Assembly: GCA_030149025.1 (NCBI GenBank)
Contig: JASBSH010000129.1
Span: 1-23,834 of the forward strand
Direction: 5' to 3'
Length of the DNA: 23,834 nucleotides
Origin: Actinomycetales bacterium
Lineage (GTDB): Bacteria; Actinomycetota; Actinomycetes; Actinomycetales; BWSM-131
Shown here: positions 1 through 6,903 of the stretch, piece by piece
How positions within the stretch are numbered: position 1 is the first letter of the stretch
How the letters are laid out: the number at the start of each line of letters is the position of its first letter
Made by a program: the position numbers and the translations under genes
The notes under the pieces: model-generated
What the model saw: only the letters and a program-made list of their open reading frames with translations
Database searches by the model: none
What the model was told of the DNA's origin: nothing

Positions 1-112
1 GGACATCGTCCTCTCGCTGGCCGAGGTGGACCTGGTCCACCTCGGCCGGAGGCTTGTCCTCGCCCCGGCCCACAAGGTCTCGATCGCCGGTATCGGCGCG
101 GAGCGCCAGTGA
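1..112 (+). CDS. Gas vesicle protein, GvpJ/GvpS type (C-terminal fragment)
   Basis: The gene enters from the left edge and only 36 codons are visible, read from base 2 to the TGA at 110-112. The visible peptide begins DIVLSLAEVDLVHLGRRLVL, the typical beta-strand/helix end of the GvpA/GvpJ/GvpS family, the small hydrophobic proteins that build or nucleate the gas-vesicle shell. The 'GDIVLS-ADVDLV' style is closer to GvpS/GvpJ than to the main shell protein GvpA, by recall of the families. Its stop overlaps the probable GTG start of the next gene (GTGA), as expected for a tightly packed gvp operon. The N-terminal half lies outside the window, so intactness cannot be judged. The exact letter (J or S) is uncertain. 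Confidence 0.75.
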   Translation, partial: DIVLSLAEVDLVHLGRRLVLAPAHKVSIAGIGAERQ

Positions 113-737
113 TCGGCCTGTATGCGGTGTTCCCCCCACGATGCCGCGGACGTGAACGGGCTGGAGACCTTCGCGGGCGAGCACGTGAAAGTGCTGTACG
201 AAACCCAGGACTTCACACCGGGGCGCAGCGTCGACGACGTCCTCGTCTTCGGGAGAAAGCTTCAACGCGCCGCTGAACCGGGCCAGTGCTGCCTGTGCGT
301 TACGGCTCGGTGGTGGCGTACGTCGCCGAGCTCGCTGACCCGGTGCGGGCGCGCGAAGCCTCGTGGGCCGAGCAGCTCGACCGAGTGGCAGGCCAATGCG
401 AACTCATCGTCCACCTTCGCGTGCCTGAGGAGCCATCGGCTTCCCGGACGGACGAGGGCAACGAGAGCGGCACCGCGTATCTACGACGGCGAGCGGCTCA
501 CCTCCACGCCCGCGAGGCGGTTCTCACCGGCCTTCTGCAAACGGTGGGGCCCAGCCTGAGAGCGCATCGTTGCCTGACTGGCACCAGCGAGGGAGCGCGT
601 GGCGTTGCTGGTGCCCCAGTCCGACGTGAACGGCGTACGCGCCGCCATCGAAGAATGGGGCGACTCAACTGATCTCGGCGTGAGGGTGTCCGGGCCCTGG
701 CCCCCCCTCCAGCTTCTGCGAGGACCCGGGTTCGTGA
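109..737 (+). pseudogene. Gas vesicle protein GvpF/GvpL, frameshifted
   Basis: The reading frame has to change four times to recover one GvpF/L-like protein. From GTG 109 the frame gives VIGLYAVF. Dropping one C from the C6 run at 132-137 leads into DAADVNGLETFAGEHVKVLYE. Restoring one G near 285-286 leads into VLPVRYGSVVA, then AYLRRRAAHLHAREAVL. Dropping one G from the GGG at 591-593 leads into ERVALLVPQSDVNGVRAAIEE. Dropping one C from the C7 run at 701-707 gives the family's end motif GPWPP-SSF and a stop at 735-737. GvpF/L is an accessory protein needed for vesicle assembly. As written, no full-length product can be made without recoding, so this is either a decayed gene or a patch of homopolymer sequencing errors. 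The stop overlaps the next ATG (TGATG). Confidence 0.8.
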
Positions 738-1082
738 TGGTCGAGAAAGCCGGAACACGGTGCGCGTCCCTGGTACCCGTTTGACGAACCCCCAAAGGGG
801 CAGCTGCCTTCGGCGCTGAGCCGTAGGGTTGAGGCTGACCCCGAGAACGTCGAGAAGGGCCTGGCGCAGCTCGTCCTCACCCTCGTGGAGCTCCTGCGCC
901 GGCTGATGGAGCGGCAAGCCATCCGCAGGGTGGACGCCGGGGGCCTCGAGGACGATGAGATCGAGTGGCTCGGAACCACATTGATGCTTCTGGAGCAGCG
1001 CATGGAAGAGCTGCGGGAGCACTTCGGCCTGGAACCCGAGGACCTCAACCTGGACCTCGGTCCTCTGGCGCGCCCGCTCTGA
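737..1082 (+). pseudogene. gvpK: Gas vesicle protein GvpK, 5' end frameshifted
   Basis: The conserved GvpK core is clear in the frame ending at 1082: VEADPENVEKGLAQLVLTLV, then LMERQAIRRVDAGG, LGTTLMLLEQRMEELREHFG and LNLDLGPL. This matches the usual 80-100 residue GvpK almost end to end. However, that frame opens at 738 just after a stop and has no ATG or GTG until the GTG at 885, which would remove the first third of the domain. The natural operon start, ATG 737 (overlapping the upstream TGA), is in another frame and ends after 15 codons. A single extra base between about 740 and 790 would explain this. I infer the same decay or sequence-error process as in the gvpF/L copy. GvpK is an accessory assembly protein of gas vesicles. 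Confidence 0.75.
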
Positions 1083-1103
1083 CAGACCGTTCGACGCCGC
1101 GGT

Positions 1104-1808
1104 ATGTTCTTCATGGCGACTTCCGTCCAGGCTGCGGGACCAAAGGCCCTGCTTGGGGCCCGTCATATCGGGAATGGTTGGGCGGTGCGTTCCTTGCTCC
1201 GGGTCCGTCGGCGCTCAGCCGGCGAGGGTCCATGGTTCCGTGGCCGTCCGCTGGCCGCCATCCTCGTCGCGGTGGTCCTGTTCGCCGGCGTCTTCGTCCT
1301 CCGCCTGTTCACGGACGACCCGGCGGACGTCGTCACGACGCTGTACACCCTCCCCATCGCGCTGCTCGCAGTGACTTTCGGTCTCCGTGGCGGGCTGCTG
1401 TCAGGCATCGCCGGCGTGGTGCTGGTCGTCGTCTGGGCGGTCCTGCGGGACGTCGACATCTCGCCGCTCGGCTGGGCCGCCGTGTGCCTGCCCCTGCTGC
1501 TGCTCGGAGCTCTCCTCGGGCAGGCGTCGGACCAGATCGTCGACAGCGAACGTGAGCGCGTCGCCCTGGAGCGTGCGGCGGAACGTCAGCGGGACGCCGT
1601 CGAGATCAACGACACCATCGTGCAGGGCATGTCGGCTGCGAAATGGTCGCTCGAGGCCGGCAACATCGACCGCGGCCTCGAGACCCTCAGCGACACCCTG
1701 CGCCTCGCCCACGAGCTCGTCTCCGACCTGTTGCGCAGTGCCGACATGGGGCCCTCCGCGAACGGCTCGACCCGGGCGGGCAAGGCCTCCGACACGCTGC
1801 CCGGGTAG
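1104..1808 (+). CDS. Four-TM membrane protein with a degenerate kinase dimerisation helix
   Basis: The 234-residue protein has a basic N-terminus and about four hydrophobic helices between roughly residues 48 and 150, in the style of DUF4118-type sensor regions. A charged coiled-coil follows (SERERVALERAAERQRDAV), then a helical pair resembling the DHp domain of LuxR-type histidine kinases (EINDTIVQGMSAAKWSLEAG ... LVSDLLRSA). Where HisKA_3 kinases carry the phospho-accepting His-Asp, this protein has Asn-Asp. There is no HATPase domain before the stop at 1808. It therefore cannot autophosphorylate and may be a membrane scaffold, a dominant partner or a remnant. The start is uncertain: ATG 1104, ATG 1113 or GTG 1185 all fit, and none has a strong ribosome site. 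It lies 21 bases after gvpK and converges on the YihY gene. The domain parallel is inference. Confidence 0.65.
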   Translation: MFFMATSVQAAGPKALLGARHIGNGWAVRSLLRVRRRSAGEGPWFRGRPLAAILVAVVLFAGVFVLRLFTDDPADVVTTLYTLPIALLAVTFGLRGGLLSGIAGVVLVVVWAVLRDVDISPLGWAAVCLPLLLLGALLGQASDQIVDSERERVALERAAERQRDAVEINDTIVQGMSAAKWSLEAGNIDRGLETLSDTLRLAHELVSDLLRSADMGPSANGSTRAGKASDTLPG

Positions 1809-1854
1809 CTGTCGAGCCGCCGCTCCCTGAGCATGCCCGCATGAATCCGGCTGG

Positions 1855-2895
1855 TCATTGGGACTTCGGCGACTTCCCCCGCTCGTCCCGCATCCTGCGC
1901 TGCCCCTCGATCTGCTCCGTAACCCCGGGTACGGGTGTCAGCGGGCGCTGCCCGGACGGCGAGCTGTTTCCGTTCTTGGCCGCCTCACGACGCGGGTCCG
2001 GCCACAGGCGGTCCACCGCCGCGTTGAGGCCGGCGCCGATCAGCACTGCGATGGCGATGAGGTACAGCCAGATCATCACCACGATCGGGGTGGCGAGGGG
2101 ACCGTAGATGGACGTGCCGCCGATCGACTCGGTGATCACCCAGCGCATCACGAAGCTGGCCACGACCCAGATCACGAGGGCGAGCAGCGCGCCCGGCAGG
2201 TCCCGGCCCCACGGCGACCGGATCGGCGTCGCCACGTGGTACAGCGTGGTCAGCAGGGCGATACCGGCGAGGACGACGACGGGCCAGTAGAGCGTCAACA
2301 GCCAGCTCATGGGGTCCGGCAGCCACCTACCGAGGATGCTCGGGCCGATCAGCACCAACGGCACCGTGATCGCCCCGAGTGCCAGGGTCATCAGGTACAG
2401 GCTGAAGGACAGCGCGCGGGTACGGACGATGCCGCGGTGCCCGCCCATCCCGTACATGATCGAGATGGTGTCGATGTAGACGTTCAGCGCGCGCGACCCG
2501 GACCACAGGGACAACACGAAACCGATCGAGATCAGGTCGAACCGTGGCCCGGTCATGGCCTGCTGCAGGGTCGGCAGGATCACCGAGTTGACCGCATCCG
2601 AGGTCAGGAAGGGTTCCAGGCGACGCTGCAGCCCTTCGATCAGCTGCTCCTGCGACGTCGTGCCGAGCTCCGACCCCACCCACGCTGCGGTGCCCGCGAG
2701 CCCGAGGACCAGGGGCGGCAGTGACAACAGGGCGAAGAAACCCGCCTCCGCCGCCAGCCCGGTGACCCGGTAGCGCATGCAGACCTCGACCGTCGTGACG
2801 ATCATGTCCCAGAGCGCGCGTAGGGGCCGGCGCCGGCGCGCTCTCACCACGTGGTCCCTGAGCCGCGCCGTCGCGCTGGTACTGGTGACGGCCAC
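1855..2895 (-). CDS. YihY/virulence factor BrkB family membrane protein
   Basis: The 346-residue protein has about six transmembrane helices. Family marks include an early ALWDMIVTTVEVCMRYRVTG segment, AAEAGFFALLSLPPLVLGLA, the polar loop SGSRALNVYIDTISIMYG, and a late pair of helices around GPLATPIVVMIWLYLIAIAV followed by GAGLNAAVDR. The family was once called ribonuclease BN; it is now regarded as an inner-membrane protein of unclear transport role. The C-terminal ~45 residues are hydrophilic and Pro/Arg/Ser-rich. I chose GTG 2895 because a TAGCGT hexamer lies seven bases before it; an in-frame ATG at 2967 would add 24 residues that look unrelated to the family. It is divergent from the AidB-like gene. 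Confidence 0.88.
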   Translation of the reverse strand: MAVTSTSATARLRDHVVRARRRRPLRALWDMIVTTVEVCMRYRVTGLAAEAGFFALLSLPPLVLGLAGTAAWVGSELGTTSQEQLIEGLQRRLEPFLTSDAVNSVILPTLQQAMTGPRFDLISIGFVLSLWSGSRALNVYIDTISIMYGMGGHRGIVRTRALSFSLYLMTLALGAITVPLVLIGPSILGRWLPDPMSWLLTLYWPVVVLAGIALLTTLYHVATPIRSPWGRDLPGALLALVIWVVASFVMRWVITESIGGTSIYGPLATPIVVMIWLYLIAIAVLIGAGLNAAVDRLWPDPRREAAKNGNSSPSGQRPLTPVPGVTEQIEGQRRMRDERGKSPKSQ

Positions 2896-2902
2896 ACCCT
2901 GC

Positions 2903-2908
2903 ACGCTA
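2903..2908 (-). promoter_or_regulatory. Putative -10 box for the YihY gene (leaderless)
   Basis: TAGCGT on the minus strand ends seven bases before GTG 2895. This spacing would place the transcript start at or next to the start codon, and it supports 2895 over the upstream ATG. No clear -35 is visible. Confidence 0.4.
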
Positions 2909-3005
2909 TCCACGCGCGAGAGACCGAGCACGGCGGCGCGCTGCGCAACCGCCCAGCAGTTGCCCATCCCACACTCAGCACGGCGAATGCACGCGGCACC
3001 ACGGC

Positions 3006-3011
3006 TACCGT
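3006..3011 (+). promoter_or_regulatory. Putative -10 box for the AidB-like gene
   Basis: TACCGT ends six bases before ATG 3018, predicting a leaderless transcript. A GAGG lies between box and ATG, but it would fall before the predicted transcript start. No convincing -35 is seen. Confidence 0.4.
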
Positions 3012-3017
3012 GAGGCC

Positions 3018-4679
3018 ATGCTCGTCACTCACGAGGTCTCCAACCAGGTGCCGGACCTGCCCGACGTCGACCTGCTGGCCGAGGACAGCGCTTTGCAGGA
3101 GGCGGTCTCACGGTACGCGGCGGACCACCGACCGGCTCTGCAGCAGCTCGCCGTCCTCGCCGGAAGTGCCCGCGCCCGCGGCTGGGGTGAGCAGGCGGAC
3201 CGGTACCCGCCGGTCCTGCGCACCCACGACCGCCGCGGTGAGCGCGTGGACGAGGTCGAATACCACCCTGCGTACCACCAGCTGCTGCGCACCGGCGTCG
3301 AGCACGGCCTGGCGGCGGCGCCGTGGACGGCGCGACCCGGGTCCGGCGCGCACGTCGCCCGAGCGGCCGGCTTCTACCTGTGGACCCAGAACGACGCCGG
3401 GCACGGGTGCCCGCTGTCGATGACGTACGCGGCCGTCCCGGCCCTGCGGCACGACCCCGACCTCGCCGCGATCTGGGAGCCGCGGCTGACCAGCACCGAC
3501 TACGACGTCGGGCTGCGCCGCGCCTCGGACAAGGCCGGTGCGCTGGCCGGGATGGGCATGACGGAGAAGCAGGGCGGCTCGGACGTTCGGGCGAACACCA
3601 CCGCCGCCGTGCCGGAGCCGGGCGGGCCGCTCGAGGGCGGCGAGACCTACCGGCTGACCGGGCACAAGTGGTTCTGCTCCGCTCCGATGAGCGACATGTT
3701 CCTGGTGCTGGCCCAGGCGCCCGGCGGTCTGACGTGCTTCGTCGTGCCGCGCGTGCTCGACGACGGCAGCCGCAACACCTGGCGGCTGCAGCGCTTGAAG
3801 GACAAGCTCGGCAACCGGTCCAACGCCTCCTCCGAGGTGGAGCTCGCCGGCACGTGGGGCGTCCGCCTCGGCGGCGAGGGTGCCGGGGTGCGCACGATCC
3901 TGGCCATGGTGGCCGCGACGCGGCTGGACTGCGTGGTGGGCTCGGCGGCGACCATGCGTGCGGCCCTGCGTGTCGCCGTCCACCACATCCGGCACCGGAG
4001 CGCGTTCGGCACCCTGCTGGCCGACGCGCCGCTCATGCGAATGGTGGTGGCCGACCTCGCGATCGAGTCCGAGGCCGCGACCGTGCTCAGCATGCGGCTG
4101 GCTGCGGCGCAGGACGCCGAGCAGCACGACCTGCTGCGGCTCGCCGTCGCCGCGGGCAAGTACTGGGTGTGCAAGCGGACGCCGGCGATGGTCGCCGAGG
4201 CACTGGAGTGCCTGGGCGGCAACGGGTACGTGGAGGAGAACGGGGTGGCGAGGCTGTTCCGTGAGTCTCCGCTCAACTCGATCTGGGAGGGCTCGGGCAA
4301 CGTCAACGCCTTGGACGTCGTCCGGGCGCTGCGCACCGCCCCGGAGGCGGCGGACGCGCTCCTCGCCGAGCTGGACCTGGCACGGGGCGCACACCGGAGA
4401 CTGGACGGCGAGCTGGTCGCCTTCGAACGCACGCTGCGGGCCGCCGCGGAGGCGGCCGCGCAGGAGCCTGACCAGCTCGCGGCCGGCGCTCGCTGGCTCG
4501 TGGAGCGTGCCGCGGTCCTGCTGCAGGCCTCGCTGCTGGTCCGGTTCGCGCCGTCGGAGGTGGCGGACGCCTTCGTCGCCACCCGCGTCCGCCGCGGTGG
4601 CGGCATGGGCTTCGGCACGCTGGAGCTCGACGTCGACACCTCCGGGCGGGTGATCGACCGCTCGGTCGTGGCGGTCTAG
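3018..4679 (+). CDS. aidB: AidB-like acyl-CoA dehydrogenase family protein
   Basis: The 553-residue protein follows E. coli AidB closely in order and wording. It opens THEVSNQVPDLPDVDLL, continues with RAAGFYLWTQNDAGHGCPLS, the flavin-site motif GMGMTEKQGGSDVRANTT, GHKWFCSAPMSDMFLVLAQA, LKDKLGNRSNASSEVE, and CLGGNGYVEENGVARLFRES before NSIWEGSGN. These are the FAD-binding acyl-CoA dehydrogenase domains with the extended AidB-type N-terminus, and the length matches the family (about 540-560). E. coli AidB is a DNA-binding flavoprotein of the adaptive response to alkylation, with weak dehydrogenase activity; whether this homologue binds DNA cannot be told from sequence. It stands alone, divergent from the YihY gene, with 103 non-coding bases before glgX. 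It is intact. Confidence 0.92.
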   Translation: MLVTHEVSNQVPDLPDVDLLAEDSALQEAVSRYAADHRPALQQLAVLAGSARARGWGEQADRYPPVLRTHDRRGERVDEVEYHPAYHQLLRTGVEHGLAAAPWTARPGSGAHVARAAGFYLWTQNDAGHGCPLSMTYAAVPALRHDPDLAAIWEPRLTSTDYDVGLRRASDKAGALAGMGMTEKQGGSDVRANTTAAVPEPGGPLEGGETYRLTGHKWFCSAPMSDMFLVLAQAPGGLTCFVVPRVLDDGSRNTWRLQRLKDKLGNRSNASSEVELAGTWGVRLGGEGAGVRTILAMVAATRLDCVVGSAATMRAALRVAVHHIRHRSAFGTLLADAPLMRMVVADLAIESEAATVLSMRLAAAQDAEQHDLLRLAVAAGKYWVCKRTPAMVAEALECLGGNGYVEENGVARLFRESPLNSIWEGSGNVNALDVVRALRTAPEAADALLAELDLARGAHRRLDGELVAFERTLRAAAEAAAQEPDQLAAGARWLVERAAVLLQASLLVRFAPSEVADAFVATRVRRGGGMGFGTLELDVDTSGRVIDRSVVAV

Positions 4680-4782
4680 CTCTTCGCCCTCTTCGCCCGA
4701 GGAGTGCTTCTCGACCGGATGCGCGATGATGGGGCGCCGGCCAGCGGGTCCGGCTACGACTTGACACCGACGAAAGAGATCC

Positions 4783-6903
4783 ATGCAGATCTGGCCCGGA
4801 CGCCCCTACCCCCTCGGCGCCACGTTCGACGGCTCCGGCACCAACTTCGCGCTGTTCTCCGGCGTCGCGGAGAAGGTGGAGCTCTGCCTCATCGGCGAGG
4901 ACGGGCAGGAGGAGCGAGTCCTGCTGACCGAGGTGGACGGCGGGGTGTGGCACGGCTACCTGCCCGGGGTGCAGCCGGGACAGCGCTACGGGTACCGGGT
5001 GCACGGGCCGCTGGAGCCCGAGAAGGGCCTGCGCTGCAACGCCTCCAAGCTGCTCCTGGATCCCTACGCCAAGGCGATCGAGGGACAGGTCGACGGGGAC
5101 CCGTCGCTGTTCTCCTACCAGTTCGACGACCCGATGAAAATCAACGACGACGACAGCCTCGGGCACACGATGCTGTCGGTGGTCGTGAACCCGTACTTCG
5201 ACTGGGGCGACGACCGCCACCCCCGCCACGAGTACCACGACAGCGTCATCTACGAGGCGCACGTCAAGGGGCTGACCCAGACCCACCCCGGACTTCCGGA
5301 TGAGCTGCGCGGCACCTACGCCGCCGTCGGGCACCCGGCGATGATCGACCACCTCACTACGCTCGGCGTCACCGCGATCGAGCTCATGCCCGTCCACCAG
5401 TTCGTCCAGGACACCCACCTGGTCGAGAAGGGCCTGTCGAACTACTGGGGCTACAACACCATCGGCTTCTTCGCTCCTCACAACGCCTACAGCGCCTTCG
5501 GCTCGCGCGGCGAGCAGGTGCAGGAGTTCAAGGGAATGGTCAAGAACCTGCACAACGCAGGTATCGAGGTGATCCTCGACGTGGTCTACAACCACACCGC
5601 GGAGGGCAACGAGCTCGGGCCGACGCTGTGCTTCCGCGGCATTGACAACACGGCGTACTACCGGCTCGTCGACCAGCGGCCGGAGCACTACTACGACACG
5701 ACCGGGACCGGCAACAGCCTGCTCATGCGCAACCCGCACGTGCTGCAGCTGATCATGGACTCGCTCCGCTACTGGGTGCTCGAGATGCACGTGGACGGGT
5801 TCCGTTTCGACCTGGCGGCAACGCTCGCCCGGCAGTTCCACGAGGTCGACCGGCTGAGCGCGTTCTTCGACCTGGTGCAGCAGGACCCGGTCGTCAGCCA
5901 GGCCAAGCTCATCGCGGAACCGTGGGACCTCGGCGCCGGCGGCTACCAGGTCGGCAACTTCCCTCCCCTGTGGACGGAGTGGAACGGCAAGTACCGCGAC
6001 ACCGTGCGGGACTTCTGGCGGGGTGAGCCCTCCACCCTGGGCGAGTTCGCGTCCCGGATCAGCGGCTCCTCCGACCTGTACCAGGACGACGGCCGCCGCC
6101 CGATCGCGAGCATCAACTTCGTCACCGCCCACGACGGGTTCACGTTGCGGGACCTGGTCTCCTACAACGAGAAGCACAACGAGGCGAACGGCGAGAACAA
6201 CAAGGACGGCGAGAGCCACAACCGCTCCTGGAACTGCGGTGTCGAGGGCGAGACCGACGACAAGGACGTGCTGGCTCTGCGTGCCCGGCAGCAGCGGAAC
6301 TTCCTCGCCACGCTGCTGCTCTCCCAGGGCGTGCCGATGCTGTCCCACGGCGACGAGCTCGGGCGCACCCAGGGGGGCAACAACAATGCCTACTGCCAGG
6401 ACAACGAGATCGCCTGGGTCGACTGGGACCTGACCGACGAGCAGAAGGCGCTGCTCGACTTCACCCGGGACCTCGTGCGCCTCCGGCGTGACCACCCGGT
6501 GTTCAGGCGCCGCCGGTTCTTCGCCGGCGAGCCGCGGCACGGTGGCGAGAGCGAGCTCGGCGACATCGGATGGCTGAAGCCGGATGCCTCCCACATGGCG
6601 GAGGAGGACTGGCAGATCGGTACGGCCCGCGCCGTCATGGTGTTCCTGAACGGCGAGGCAATCCGCGAGCCGGACACGCGCGGTGAACGAATCGTCGACG
6701 ACTCCTTCCTGGTGATCTTCAACGGCCAGCCCGAGGAGCTGCGGTTCACCCTGCCGGACGCCGAGTACGGCGAGGAGTGGCACGTCGTCTTCGACACCGC
6801 CGGCCGGCTGGACCAGGACGCCGTGCTGGCGCCGGGTCAGTCGTTGTCCGCCGAGTCGCGCAGCGTCGTGCTGCTGTGCCGGCTGCGGCCGCAGTCGCTG
6901 TGA
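4783..6903 (+). CDS. glgX: Glycogen debranching enzyme GlgX (TreX-type isoamylase)
   Basis: GlgX hydrolyses alpha-1,6 branches of glycogen or limit dextrins and supplies linear maltodextrins to TreY. The 706-residue protein has an N-terminal CBM48 domain (from PYPLGATFDGSGTNFALFS) and a GH13 barrel. The barrel carries DVVYNHTAEGN, the nucleophile D343 in DGFRFDLA, the acid/base E379 in AEPWD, and the third acid D451 in TAHDG. The family's Asn-rich loop (SYNEKHNEANGENNKDGE) follows, then a C-terminal beta domain. Start ATG 4783 fits the family N-terminus; the ribosome site is weak (AAAGAG). Its TGA overlaps the GTG of treY, so the two are translationally coupled. The length is normal and no residues are missing. 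Confidence 0.95.
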   Translation: MQIWPGRPYPLGATFDGSGTNFALFSGVAEKVELCLIGEDGQEERVLLTEVDGGVWHGYLPGVQPGQRYGYRVHGPLEPEKGLRCNASKLLLDPYAKAIEGQVDGDPSLFSYQFDDPMKINDDDSLGHTMLSVVVNPYFDWGDDRHPRHEYHDSVIYEAHVKGLTQTHPGLPDELRGTYAAVGHPAMIDHLTTLGVTAIELMPVHQFVQDTHLVEKGLSNYWGYNTIGFFAPHNAYSAFGSRGEQVQEFKGMVKNLHNAGIEVILDVVYNHTAEGNELGPTLCFRGIDNTAYYRLVDQRPEHYYDTTGTGNSLLMRNPHVLQLIMDSLRYWVLEMHVDGFRFDLAATLARQFHEVDRLSAFFDLVQQDPVVSQAKLIAEPWDLGAGGYQVGNFPPLWTEWNGKYRDTVRDFWRGEPSTLGEFASRISGSSDLYQDDGRRPIASINFVTAHDGFTLRDLVSYNEKHNEANGENNKDGESHNRSWNCGVEGETDDKDVLALRARQQRNFLATLLLSQGVPMLSHGDELGRTQGGNNNAYCQDNEIAWVDWDLTDEQKALLDFTRDLVRLRRDHPVFRRRRFFAGEPRHGGESELGDIGWLKPDASHMAEEDWQIGTARAVMVFLNGEAIREPDTRGERIVDDSFLVIFNGQPEELRFTLPDAEYGEEWHVVFDTAGRLDQDAVLAPGQSLSAESRSVVLLCRLRPQSL

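Noticed and set aside
4761..4766. A perfect TTGACA before glgX
   Set aside because: At 17-18 base spacing the -10 position falls inside the glgX coding start (TGCAGA), which does not match and would remove the start codon.
3108..4784. Long minus-strand open frame opposite aidB, and similar ones opposite glgX, treY and treZ
   Set aside because: High-GC codon bias leaves open antisense frames; their translations are low-complexity Arg/Val/Gly-rich with no domains.
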